Below are positions 8,437 through 16,720 of a stretch of DNA of 26,696 bases, one piece after another. The notes under the pieces were generated by a model. It made no database searches. It was not told the DNA's origin and saw nothing but the letters and a program-made list of their open reading frames with translations. Within the stretch, counting starts at the first letter, position 1. The number at the start of each line of letters is the position of its first letter. Position numbers and translations under genes: made by a program. Origin of the DNA: Hyphomicrobiales bacterium (GTDB lineage: Bacteria; Pseudomonadota; Alphaproteobacteria; Rhizobiales; Beijerinckiaceae); NCBI GenBank assembly GCA_028290125.1, contig JAQGKM010000216.1, positions 1-26,696 of the forward strand, in the 5' to 3' direction.

Positions 8437-9300
8437 TCAGGCCTGATGGGCGCGGACGGCGACGTCCATGCGTCCGATCAGCGGGCTCTCCAGCGTGATG
8501 ACGTCGCCGGGCTTGACGGGGCCGACGCCCGAGCAGGTGCCGGTGTAGATCACGTCGCCCGGATAGAGCGTGTAGAATGAGGTCGCGAATTCGATCAGGC
8601 GGCGCACGTTGTAGATGAGATAGGCCGTGTTGGTCTTCTGCCGCGTCTCGCCATTGACCTTGAGTTCGAGCGGAACGTCGGTCGGGTCCGGCACTTCATC
8701 GACCGTCACCATCCAGGGGCCGAGCACCGCATAGCCGTCCGGCGACTTGCGGAAGCTGCGGTCCTCGGGACCACGGATCGTCATGTCGAGGCCGAGCGTG
8801 TAGCCCGCCACGCAGTCGAGCGCGTTGTCCATCGTGAGGTTGGTGGCCTGCTTGCCGATGACGACGACGAGTTCGAGCTCGTGGTCGGTGCGGCGCTCGG
8901 GGAAGCGCACCGGAATGCCTTCCGACGGACCGACGATGGATGTCGCGGCTTTCAGGAACAGGCCATCGGTGCCGATCTTGGCGGTGTGCTTGGAGCCGCC
9001 CGCCTGGCGCGCGGCTTCCATCTCGATGATGTGGTCCTGGTAATTGGTCGGAGCCGCGACGGCCTTCGGCACGCGCGCGATCGGCGACAGCAACTGCACC
9101 GACGACACGTCGACGCCCGGCGCCTTCTTCGCCGCCTCCATCAGGCGGTCCTTGATCTGCGGCAGGGCCGCAATCAGGGCGTCGCCCTTCGCCGCATAGG
9201 ACGAGCGGGCGCGGACGTCGGTCTGGACGTCGGTCACGTCGTGGATCTTGTCACCGATGACGACGCCAAGGCGGTCATCTCCGAAACGGCAGATACGCAT
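8437..9300 (-). CDS. fumarylacetoacetate hydrolase (FAH) family protein
   Basis: 287 residues of the FAH superfamily, which covers fumarylacetoacetate and acylpyruvate hydrolases, 2-hydroxypentadienoate hydratases and decarboxylases. The N-terminal small domain is followed by the catalytic core with NYQDH (86-90), metal ligands Glu141 and Glu143 in HELELVVVIG and Asp172 in LGLDMTIRG, and a C-terminal GDVIYTGTCSGVGPVKPGD segment. All Mg2+-ligand positions appear intact. It sits between an MmgE/PrpD gene (21-nt gap) and the alpha/beta hydrolase (17-nt gap) in one operon. A role in C-C cleavage or hydration downstream of ring cleavage is plausible; the exact substrate is unknown. Confidence 0.92.
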   Translation of the reverse strand: MRICRFGDDRLGVVIGDKIHDVTDVQTDVRARSSYAAKGDALIAALPQIKDRLMEAAKKAPGVDVSSVQLLSPIARVPKAVAAPTNYQDHIIEMEAARQAGGSKHTAKIGTDGLFLKAATSIVGPSEGIPVRFPERRTDHELELVVVIGKQATNLTMDNALDCVAGYTLGLDMTIRGPEDRSFRKSPDGYAVLGPWMVTVDEVPDPTDVPLELKVNGETRQKTNTAYLIYNVRRLIEFATSFYTLYPGDVIYTGTCSGVGPVKPGDVITLESPLIGRMDVAVRAHQA

Positions 9301-9321
9301 GTTGGTCTCCCAAAAATCAGA

Positions 9322-10722
9322 TCAGGCGCGCAGCGCCGCAACAATGTCCTGCGCCGAGGCCAGGCGCTCCGCGTTGAGCACGAGATCGACCACGCGATCG
9401 ACCTTCTCGTTGCTGAACTGCGTGATGGCGAGCTTGCGGAATTTCGCGACGACATCCGCTTCGGTGGCGAACTTCTGTTCGCTGCCGCGTGGCGCCTCGA
9501 CGGTCTCGGTCTCGACATCGCCGTTTTTGAAGCGGATCTCGACCCGCACCTTGTGGCGGAAACGCGATCCCAGCGCAGTGATAGCCGGATCTTCGACGAC
9601 ATCGACGAGACGCGAAACGGCAATACGGTCGGGATCCGCGACCTTGTCCTGCGTGAACTGCGCGACGAAGACATCGCCCTCGAGCAGATAAGTGGCGATG
9701 CAGTACGGCAGGTTGAGCTGCGCCGACGTCAGGCCTTCGGGCTTGTAGGGCCAGCCGACATGATCGGCGGTGACCTGCGAGCCATGCACGATGATTTTCT
9801 CGATATCGGCGAGCTTGAAGGGATGGCGCGCCTCGATCTCGCGGATGCCGTCGAGCGTCGTGTGATTGCTGCCGACGCAGGAATAGAATTTCAGCGCGAT
9901 CTGCATCGTCTCGAAACGCTCGCCCAACCCGGACGACAGCGCCGCCAGATTGTAGCGGTCATGCGAGCGCGAGAAGGTCGAGCAGAACCCGCCGTAATCG
10001 CTCTCGAACACATCCTGGATGCCGGTGTAGCCGCGACGCGCCAGCATGGCGCCGTAATAGCCGCTCTGCGCGGAGCGTCCCGCATGCATGCGCTTGACCA
10101 TCGAGCCATATTGCGCGGCCATGAGGCCGGCCGCCTGCGTGCCGGCGATGCCGAGCGCATTCACCGTCTGGGCGACGTCGAGACGCATGGCGGCGGCGGC
10201 GCCGGCGGCTGCGGAATAGACGCCGAGCGTCGCGCCCGAATGCCAGCCTTGTCCGATATGCTCCTGCCCCATGCAGATGCCGACGCGCGGGCCGATTTCA
10301 TAACCCGCCACAGTCGCGGCCAGGAAGTCCTTGCCGGTGATCGCGGCGTTCTTCTCCAGCACGGCGAGGATCGGCGGCAGCGTCACGGCGCCGACATGCA
10401 GCACGCCGACGCGATGCACGTCGTCGAGTTCGAAGCTCTGCACCAGCGCGCCGTTGATCAGCACTGCATGCGGGGCCGACAGCTTTTCCTTCGTGCCCCA
10501 GACGGACGTCGTCGTGGTGGAATCCTCGTCGCCCAGCGCCTCGCGCAGGATGCGGCTCCACGGCAGGTCAACGCCGTAGATTGCGCAACCCAGCGAATCG
10601 AGCACCAGCAGCTTGATGCGCGCCAGCACTTCGGCGGGTATGCGGTCGTAAGAGAACCCGCTCACGAATTCAGCGATCGCCTGCGTGTGCGGGTTGCCCC
10701 CGCCTCCATGTGTCTTGGCCAT
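9322..10722 (-). CDS. MmgE/PrpD family protein, copy 1
   Basis: A 466-residue member of the MmgE/PrpD family (2-methylcitrate dehydratase, cis-aconitate decarboxylase and relatives). Characteristic segments are visible in order: FELDDVHRVGVLHVGAV (acidic pair and His), GWHSGATLGVYSAAAGAAAA, KRMHAGRSAQSGYYGA, and KFYSCVGSNHTT (Lys, Cys, His near the active site). Length is close to the family norm. It is 15 nt downstream of a second, divergent MmgE/PrpD gene. Two copies together suggest a heteromer or two successive steps rather than redundancy, because the motifs differ (for example LHVGA here against VHPGA in the other copy). It probably acts on a polycarboxylic acid; the true substrate is not known. 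Confidence 0.92.
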   Translation of the reverse strand: MAKTHGGGGNPHTQAIAEFVSGFSYDRIPAEVLARIKLLVLDSLGCAIYGVDLPWSRILREALGDEDSTTTTSVWGTKEKLSAPHAVLINGALVQSFELDDVHRVGVLHVGAVTLPPILAVLEKNAAITGKDFLAATVAGYEIGPRVGICMGQEHIGQGWHSGATLGVYSAAAGAAAAMRLDVAQTVNALGIAGTQAAGLMAAQYGSMVKRMHAGRSAQSGYYGAMLARRGYTGIQDVFESDYGGFCSTFSRSHDRYNLAALSSGLGERFETMQIALKFYSCVGSNHTTLDGIREIEARHPFKLADIEKIIVHGSQVTADHVGWPYKPEGLTSAQLNLPYCIATYLLEGDVFVAQFTQDKVADPDRIAVSRLVDVVEDPAITALGSRFRHKVRVEIRFKNGDVETETVEAPRGSEQKFATEADVVAKFRKLAITQFSNEKVDRVVDLVLNAERLASAQDIVAALRA

Positions 10723-10737
10723 GTCGTTTCCCTGCCC

Positions 10738-12090
10738 TCAATGTATCCAGTCGATGCGGCTCGCCTGCTCCAGGCTGCACAGCCGCTCGAAAAGCCGTTC
10801 CGGATCTTCGTCCGGGTTCTGTCCGGTCATGATCGTGAACCGGGCGCGCAAGTCATCCATACTCAATGGACAAGACGGCGTCCCGGGAAAATCGCTGACC
10901 TCGCGCTCGAACACGCGGCCATTCGTGCAGGTCAGCACGCTGCGCGTCATCCAGTCCGAATGGCTCTTGCGGCCATCGCTCACCACGTCGATTTTTGCGG
11001 CCAGTTCGCGGACCTTGCGGGCGCCGAGTTTCGCCGGGTCGAAGCTCGCCGGATCGGCGGCCGCGCCGGTGAGCGCGCAGGCGACCGAGAACGGGATGCT
11101 GTAATTCGCCATCGCCGGGTCGGTCGGCGCCTTGACGCCGTTCATTTCCGCCATGCGCGACGTGCCATGCACGGTGATGTTGGCGACATCCTCCGGCTTC
11201 AGGTCGAGTTCAGCCTGCCAGCATTCCACCGCGTAGATCGGCGTATGCGCGGTGATGTGGCAGGGATAGCGCTTGAGACAGAGATTGAGCGTCTCCCACG
11301 CCTCGCCCAGTCCCTCTGTCAGCGTCTCCAGCCGGTACTTTTCGCAATAGGTGGCGAGAAATCCCTTCTCGCCTTCGAGGATCTGGTGCGGACCCGAGAA
11401 GCCGCGCTCGGCAAGACGCGCGGCGAACAGGCCGTTCTGCGCGGCCCGCCCGATGTGCAGGCGCTTCACCATCGCGCCCTGTCCCTCGACGGCGAATTGC
11501 ATCAGGCCGGCCGACATCGAGCCGGCAATGCCGAAGGCGGAGTTCATCGTCACAGCGTCGAAGCCGAAGATGCGGCCGGCGGCGGCTGCGGCGCCGAACG
11601 GGCCGGTGAGGCCGGGCGCATGAAAGCCGCGCGGTTCGGCGGAGTGTTGCGTCGCCGCGCCGATGCGCATGAGCACTTCAAAGCCCGCGATCACGCCTTC
11701 CATGAAGACACGTCCGCTCGCTTGACGGTCCTGCGCTGCAGCCAGCGCCGCCGCGACCACGATAGCGCCGGGATGCACCCCGGCGCCGGGCTTGCGGAGA
11801 CTGTCTAGTTCGAGCGCATGCGAGAGCAGGCCGTTGACGAAGGCCGCCTGCTCGGGCGCCAGCAGCACGTCATTCGCGCTGATCATGCGCGACAGCCCGA
11901 TGCCGGCCTCGCTCGCATGCGCGATGGCGATCTGGCCCCACGGCGTCGTGCGGCCGCGTCGTCCGATGGCGATTGTGTCGATGATGCATTCCCGCGCGCG
12001 GTCGACGACATGCGGTGGCACATCGTCGAGACGCAGGCCTGCGGCATAGGCCGCAAGCTGCGCGCTGTAATCGCCGGGCGCTGCGCTCAT
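10738..12090 (-). CDS. MmgE/PrpD family protein, copy 2
   Basis: 450 residues, same family as the next gene downstream but clearly diverged. Segments visible: LELDSLRKPGAGVHPGAIV, GFHAPGLTGPFGAAAAAG, KRLHIGRAAQNG and KRYPCHITAHTP. The VHPGA and GFH motifs follow the family consensus more closely than copy 1. The start overlaps the stop of the CapA-like gene by 4 nt (positions 12087-12090), implying translational coupling. No citrate synthase homologue (PrpC) is present in the operon, so a standard methylcitrate cycle is not supported. It may dehydrate or decarboxylate a tricarboxylate-like intermediate from ring cleavage (inference). Confidence 0.92.
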   Translation of the reverse strand: MSAAPGDYSAQLAAYAAGLRLDDVPPHVVDRARECIIDTIAIGRRGRTTPWGQIAIAHASEAGIGLSRMISANDVLLAPEQAAFVNGLLSHALELDSLRKPGAGVHPGAIVVAAALAAAQDRQASGRVFMEGVIAGFEVLMRIGAATQHSAEPRGFHAPGLTGPFGAAAAAGRIFGFDAVTMNSAFGIAGSMSAGLMQFAVEGQGAMVKRLHIGRAAQNGLFAARLAERGFSGPHQILEGEKGFLATYCEKYRLETLTEGLGEAWETLNLCLKRYPCHITAHTPIYAVECWQAELDLKPEDVANITVHGTSRMAEMNGVKAPTDPAMANYSIPFSVACALTGAAADPASFDPAKLGARKVRELAAKIDVVSDGRKSHSDWMTRSVLTCTNGRVFEREVSDFPGTPSCPLSMDDLRARFTIMTGQNPDEDPERLFERLCSLEQASRIDWIH

Positions 12091-13142
12091 GACCGGGTGT
12101 CCTTGCCGAGCACCAGGACTTCGTTGCCCTCCGGCACTAGGCGGGCGCCGAGGTCGTGGCTGCGGGTGACGAGATCCTGTAGCTCTTCGGTTTCCGCCGA
12201 GAGATCGCAGACGTAGGTTTCGTTGATGTGATTGTGGCGGACGAATTCGAACGAGGCGCGCGTCAAAGCGCGATCGTCGAACACGAGTTTCGCCGCCATG
12301 CCGATCCAGTCGCCGTGCTCGTGGCCGCCGTGCCCGGTGTGGAACGAAAAGCTGCCGAGCCCATAGAAGATCGGCTTGCCGCGATAGACCTCGACGCCGA
12401 GCGAGTAATGCGGCCCGTGCCCGATGACGGCGTCGGCGCCCATGTCGATCGCGCGATGCGCGATCTCCTTCATGTAGTCGAGGACCTCCTTGTGCAGGCC
12501 CCAGTGGAACGACGCGATCACGATGTCGGCGTTGTCGCGCGCGGACTTGATGTCTTCTTCAAGCCGGGCGAGATGGTCCTTGTCGGCCCAGGTCACGATA
12601 TAGGGCGGAATGCCGGGCCGGTTGAGCGGCGGGATCTCGCGCTTCATCTTGTACATCGGCACCTGATAGGCCGTGTGTCCGCGCAGAACCGCGATGCCAG
12701 CGGCGTGCTTCGTCGCCTCGTGATTGGTCGCCCAGAAGACCGAGCTGCGTTGCACGAAGGCGATGCGCCGGCCCTCGCGCGTGACGACGGCGGGCTCATA
12801 AGCCTTGGCGGCGTTGGCGCCGGCGCCCGTGTGGGCGATGCCGGCGGCGTCGAGATGCGCGATCGACTCATTGATCGCCTGCTCGCCGTAATTGACGTTG
12901 TTGGCGAGGCCGACGACGTCGATGCCGTAGCGCTTCAGCGCCGTCTGGGCGACCTGCGGATTGGCGAAAAAACCCTCCACGCTGGTCGAGCCTTCGTTGA
13001 TGCGGTCGGACAGACAGCATTCGAGATTCGAAAAGACGAGATCCGCGGCCGCAAAACTCTCGCGGACACGGCGAAACGGAATGTCGGGATCGTCGACGTT
13101 CATCAGGTTGACGTCGCCGGTGAGCATGAGGGTGAGTGACAT
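12087..13142 (-). CDS. CapA-family protein (metallophosphatase fold)
   Basis: 351 residues of the CapA/PGA_cap family, named for poly-gamma-glutamate capsule synthesis but common in unrelated contexts. Visible family blocks: LTGDVNLM with Asp10, FSNLECCLS (Asn39, Glu41), SFHWGLHKE (His213), and IGHGPHYSLGVEVYRGKPIFYGLGSFSF blocks with His242 and His245 (about 240-267). The usual NNH-x-x-D-x-G motif is replaced by NNVNYG (81-86), losing the His and Asp. No signal peptide or transmembrane helix is seen, so it is probably cytoplasmic. It is tightly inside the catabolic operon: 12 nt after the ABC binding-protein gene and overlapping the MmgE/PrpD gene by 4 nt. Function in the pathway is unknown. 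Confidence 0.88.
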   Translation of the reverse strand: MSLTLMLTGDVNLMNVDDPDIPFRRVRESFAAADLVFSNLECCLSDRINEGSTSVEGFFANPQVAQTALKRYGIDVVGLANNVNYGEQAINESIAHLDAAGIAHTGAGANAAKAYEPAVVTREGRRIAFVQRSSVFWATNHEATKHAAGIAVLRGHTAYQVPMYKMKREIPPLNRPGIPPYIVTWADKDHLARLEEDIKSARDNADIVIASFHWGLHKEVLDYMKEIAHRAIDMGADAVIGHGPHYSLGVEVYRGKPIFYGLGSFSFHTGHGGHEHGDWIGMAAKLVFDDRALTRASFEFVRHNHINETYVCDLSAETEELQDLVTRSHDLGARLVPEGNEVLVLGKDTRS

Positions 13143-13154
13143 GATTTGCCCTTC

Positions 13155-14168
13155 TTATTCAACGAGCTCGTTCAGGCCGGGAACGACGAGAGACGCCGTC
13201 GGGATGATCTTGGACATGTCCTTCAGCGCCACCATGTCCTTCATCATGTTTTCGAGCGGACGCGTGTGGATCGCGCTCGTATGGGCGAAGAAGTCGATCG
13301 ACGACAGGAAGTCGTAGCTTTCGGCGATCTCGTCCCGATTGCCCTTAGACGCCTCCGTCAGGATGTCGATCGCCTCCGTGCGATTGTCCTTGTTGTAGAA
13401 CCAGGCGACGGCCTCATCCACGGCGGCGTTGATCTCGCGCGCCTCTTTCATGTTCGCCTTGGCCCAGCGCAGCGACGCCTGCATGCCGGTCTGCGGCAGG
13501 TCTTGCGCATAATCCTTGACGAGGCCCAGTGACGTAAAGCCCCGTTTCACGGCGGCGAAATTGAAGGGCGGCACCAGCATGGTGGCGTCGATGGCGCCCG
13601 ACTGGAGCGCCGCAAAGCGCGCGCCCGTCGCGCCGATGACGATGATGTCGTAATCGGAGTCCTTGAGGCCGGTCGGCGCCATCACGCGATCGAGGAAGAT
13701 CTTGTTGATGTCGCGCAGGCCGCCGATGGCGATCTTCTTGCCCTTGAGGTCCGATAGCTTCTTCACGCCCGGCACGCCGATCATGACATAGTTCGGCGTC
13801 TGGCCGATGATGCGCATGATGGCGACCGGCGCACCCTTCTCGACCGCGTGAAGCGGTTCCGCGAGGCCGTTGACCGCAACGATGTCGAGCGAGCCTGCAG
13901 CAAGCTGCTGGACGAGGCCCGGGGCGGTCGGGACGAAGACGACATCGGGCTTGATGCCATGACGCGCGAAGAACCCCTTCTTCATCGCGATCAGGAAGGG
14001 CCAGACGCCCGACGTGTAGGAGCCGAGCACGCCGGTGACCACGACCTTGTCGGCGGCGAACGAAGGCTGGGCCGGCGCGAGCCATCCCAGCGCCATGCTG
14101 ACGATCGCCGCGCAGGCGAGACTGGCGCGCAGCTTCGGCCGGCGGGCGTGTGCGTGATCTTTCGTCAT
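13155..14168 (-). CDS. ABC transporter substrate-binding protein (NMT1/SsuA/TauA-like)
   Basis: 337 residues from ATG at 14168. This start is preferred over 14210 because AAGGGAGGGGAAAAG directly precedes it and a signal peptide then begins properly (RRPKLRASLACAAIVSMALG, cleavage near SFAAD). The mature protein has NMT1-family traits: GVLGSYTSGVWPFLIAMKKG, FFARHGIKPDVVFVPTAPGL, LAAGSLDIVAVNG and LKGKKIAIGG. Such proteins capture sulfonates, pyrimidine precursors, phthalate-like or other small acids for an SsuBC-type importer. The ATPase gene lies 34 nt upstream and the permease just beyond, making a complete importer. Confidence 0.93.
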   Translation of the reverse strand: MTKDHAHARRPKLRASLACAAIVSMALGWLAPAQPSFAADKVVVTGVLGSYTSGVWPFLIAMKKGFFARHGIKPDVVFVPTAPGLVQQLAAGSLDIVAVNGLAEPLHAVEKGAPVAIMRIIGQTPNYVMIGVPGVKKLSDLKGKKIAIGGLRDINKIFLDRVMAPTGLKDSDYDIIVIGATGARFAALQSGAIDATMLVPPFNFAAVKRGFTSLGLVKDYAQDLPQTGMQASLRWAKANMKEAREINAAVDEAVAWFYNKDNRTEAIDILTEASKGNRDEIAESYDFLSSIDFFAHTSAIHTRPLENMMKDMVALKDMSKIIPTASLVVPGLNELVE

Positions 14169-14202
14169 CTTTTCCCCTCCCTTGTTCTTGTTTTTTTGAT
14201 CT

Positions 14203-14976
14203 TCAGACATGCTCGACGAGCACGCTCTCGCGCACGTCTTTTTCGATCAGGCGCCAGATGCGGTCCACCAGCGCCACGAATTCCGGCTGGCGCTTGGTCA
14301 TCATGGTGCGCGGGCGCGGCAGGTCGATCTTGATGTCCTCAAGCAGGCGACCCGGTCGGCGCGCGAACACCAGCACGCGGTCGGCCAGGAACACGGCCTC
14401 GTCGATCTGGTGGGTGACGAACAGCACCGTCTTGCGGCCCTCTTCCCAGACGCGCTGCAGTTCCGTCTGCATGATCTCGCGGGTCTGCGCGTCGAGCGCC
14501 GAAAACGGCTCGTCCATCAGCAGAACCTTCGGATCGATGGCGAGCGCACGGGCCAGATTGACGCGCTGGCGCATGCCGCCCGACAACTGGCGCGGGAAAT
14601 ATTTCTCGAACCCTGCGAGACCGACGAGCTCAAGCAGCCGCGTGACGCGCGCGCGCTCGTCAGGGGACATGCGGCCTGCGAGTTCGAGCCCGACGACCGT
14701 GTTGTCGAACACGTTGCGCCAGGGCAGCAGGCTGTCGTTCTGGAAGACGAAGCCGCGATCGCGGTCGGGGCCGCTGACGCGCTTGCCGTTCAGAAAGATC
14801 CCGCCCTCGTCGGCGCTCTCCAGCCCCGCGACCGTGCGCAGGAAAGTCGTCTTGCCGCAGCCGCTGGGGCCGACCAGCGCGACGAACTCGCCATCCTGGA
14901 TCGTGAGGTTGATATCCTGCAGGACTTCAAGATCGCCGAAGCGTTTGCAGAGATGTTCAGAAACGACGCTCGACAT
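14203..14976 (-). CDS. ABC transporter ATP-binding protein (SsuB/TauB-like)
   Basis: A 257-residue ABC ATPase with all motifs: Walker A GPSGCGKTT at 36-44, Q-loop FQND with Gln79, signature LSGGMRQR at 131-138, Walker B VLLMDEP at 151-157, D-loop SALD, and switch His189 in THQIDEA. The pattern FQNDSLLPWRNV is typical of the nitrate/sulfonate/taurine-type importer subgroup. Located between permease (9-nt gap) and binding-protein genes in the operon, it energises uptake of the operon's substrate at the cytoplasmic membrane face. Confidence 0.95.
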   Translation of the reverse strand: MSSVVSEHLCKRFGDLEVLQDINLTIQDGEFVALVGPSGCGKTTFLRTVAGLESADEGGIFLNGKRVSGPDRDRGFVFQNDSLLPWRNVFDNTVVGLELAGRMSPDERARVTRLLELVGLAGFEKYFPRQLSGGMRQRVNLARALAIDPKVLLMDEPFSALDAQTREIMQTELQRVWEEGRKTVLFVTHQIDEAVFLADRVLVFARRPGRLLEDIKIDLPRPRTMMTKRQPEFVALVDRIWRLIEKDVRESVLVEHV

Positions 14977-14985
14977 GGCGGCTCC

Positions 14986-15849
14986 TCAATCCTTGGTCCA
15001 GGGAACGAGGCGCTTTTCGAGATACGAGAAGCCGCTGTTCATCGCGATGCCGCTGGCCGCCAGAATGCTCACCGCGGCGAACAATTCCGGCATGTTGAAA
15101 CTGTCGGCGGAGGCGCCGATCATGCGCCCGAGACCCAGACGCGAGCCGAACAATTCGGCCACGACGACGCCGATGAGGCCGCGTCCGATGCCGAGTTTCA
15201 GGCCGGCGAGAATGAACGGCGCCGCTGACGGCAGCGACACCTTGACGAACAGCTGGCGCGGCGTCGCCCCGAAGCTGCGCATCATTTCGAGATAACGCTC
15301 GCTGGTCGAGCGGATACCGGCTTCCGTGTTGATGATCACGGCGAAGACGACGAGCAGCACGACAACCACGACCTTCGACCACACGCCGATGCCGAGCCAC
15401 AGGATGAACAGCGGCCCGAGCGCGATGGTGGGGGTGGCATAGAAGCCCGAGATCCACGGCTGCAGCCAGTTCTTGGCGAAATCATTGGTGGCGATCAGCA
15501 GGCCGATGCCGATGCCCAGCAGCGCGGCGATGGAATAGCCGAGCGCAAATTCGAGCGCGCTGGCGCCGACGTGCCGCCAGAGTTCGCCGGTCTCGGCCAG
15601 CGTGATCACGGCGCGCACGACTTCGAGCGGCGAGGCGAGAAACAGCGGGTTGGCGATCACGACATCGCTGAGGAACTGCCACATCAGCAATCCGCTGACG
15701 ACCGACAGAAGCGAGATCTGGTACGGGCGCAATTTCGCACGCGCGGGCTTGCGCGGTCCCGAGGGCGACGACGGCTGTTTCGTCACCTCACCGGAGGGCG
15801 CCAGAACGGAGGAGTTCCTGGGCTGCGCGATGGAAGGAGCTGTCGACAT
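14986..15849 (-). CDS. ABC transporter permease (SsuC/TauC-like)
   Basis: A 287-residue inner-membrane permease with about six hydrophobic spans beginning near residue 45 after a polar N-terminal tail. The cytoplasmic EAA-type loop is visible as MMRSFGATPRQLFVKVSLP, followed by LKLGIGRGLIGVVVAEL, characteristic of BPD_transp_1 permeases of the sulfonate/nitrate/taurine class. The first 62 nt overlap the end of the upstream binding-protein-like gene. No later ATG exists before the first span, although an in-frame GTG near residue 22 could reduce the overlap, so the start is uncertain. It forms the translocation channel with the adjacent ATPase. Confidence 0.92.
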   Translation of the reverse strand: MSTAPSIAQPRNSSVLAPSGEVTKQPSSPSGPRKPARAKLRPYQISLLSVVSGLLMWQFLSDVVIANPLFLASPLEVVRAVITLAETGELWRHVGASALEFALGYSIAALLGIGIGLLIATNDFAKNWLQPWISGFYATPTIALGPLFILWLGIGVWSKVVVVVLLVVFAVIINTEAGIRSTSERYLEMMRSFGATPRQLFVKVSLPSAAPFILAGLKLGIGRGLIGVVVAELFGSRLGLGRMIGASADSFNMPELFAAVSILAASGIAMNSGFSYLEKRLVPWTKD

Positions 15850-16714
15850 AATCTGAAGGCCTGCCTGGTGTGACGCCTGCGCCGAAATGGCGCCTCAACT
15901 CGAGTGTGTTTGCAAAACCTGCTTCGTCGATGACCGCCAACGGGTCGAGACCATAGCGGTCGAGCCGGAGCAACCGCACGCATTCGCTCGCGACATCGGC
16001 CTGCGTGCCGAGCTCGTCGGTGAGGATCGCGACGCAAGCGTCATGATTGGCTGCGTCGAGCACGAAGGTGAGGCATTCGATGTAGGCCGCGATATAGCGG
16101 GTCACCAGATCGCGGTTGGCATCCGCCCAGTCGCGCAGCGCAAAGGCGGAGCCGGCCTGGTAGGGGCCGATGAAATCGGTCGTGTCGCCGAAGCTCTTCA
16201 GGCCCACGGCCTTGGCTTCGAGCGTGTAGGGAAGGTTGAGCACCGAGGCCGTGTTGGCGCGGTCGTCCAGCATCGCCTTGATGCGCAGCTCGCCGCGCCC
16301 GACCGCCACGACCGTGTAATCCACATCGCGCTCGAGGCCGACCTGCGCGAACATCCGATAGGCCTGAAAGGCGAAGGCGGTGTCGGGCGCGTCGACGACG
16401 AGGCGCCCGCCGCGCATCTGCTCGAGCGCGTCGATCCCGGGCTGGACGATCAACTCGTTCATGCCGGCGTCGCCGCCCATGAAGACGACGACATCGACGC
16501 CCGCGACGTCACGCAACGCAACGGCGTTGTCGATGGCGACATGCACGATGTGAAACGCGCCGCTCGCCAATCCCTCGCGCTGCTCGCGCGAGTTCTCGGT
16601 CGAGACGAGTTCAAGCGAGATAGCCCGCCGCGCGAACAGACCGAGCTTCAGGCCCGCGCGCAGCGGCAGCGATTTTGCGGTGGGATTGCAATTGACGACG
16701 AGGCGCTCGGTCAT
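15788..16714 (-). CDS. NMT1/THI5-like periplasmic-binding-fold protein lacking a signal peptide
   Basis: 308 residues with the two-lobed NMT1/ABC binding-protein pattern: LKLGLFARRAISLELVST, LASGAFHIVHVAIDNAVAL, RGGRLVVDAPDTAFAF, and AAYIECLTFVLDA. Unlike the other binding protein in the operon it begins MTERLVVNCNPT, directly at the first beta strand, with no hydrophobic leader. No upstream start can add one, because an in-frame TGA (stop of the VOC gene, 16721-16723) sits two codons before the ATG. It is therefore predicted to be cytoplasmic. It has no Cys-rich motif of the yeast THI5 enzymes. It could be a ligand sensor, an enzyme, or a substrate chaperone for the operon. It overlaps the permease gene by 62 nt. 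Confidence 0.8.
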   Translation of the reverse strand: MTERLVVNCNPTAKSLPLRAGLKLGLFARRAISLELVSTENSREQREGLASGAFHIVHVAIDNAVALRDVAGVDVVVFMGGDAGMNELIVQPGIDALEQMRGGRLVVDAPDTAFAFQAYRMFAQVGLERDVDYTVVAVGRGELRIKAMLDDRANTASVLNLPYTLEAKAVGLKSFGDTTDFIGPYQAGSAFALRDWADANRDLVTRYIAAYIECLTFVLDAANHDACVAILTDELGTQADVASECVRLLRLDRYGLDPLAVIDEAGFANTLELRRHFGAGVTPGRPSDYVDSSFHRAAQELLRSGALR

Positions 16715-16720
16715 CGCCGG

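Noticed and set aside
8881..11808. Very long plus-strand open frame (975 codons) across the FAH and MmgE/PrpD genes
   Set aside because: It is antisense to three well-recognised genes, is very rich in Arg/Ala/Asp/His without domain motifs, and is explained by strong G/C bias at third positions.
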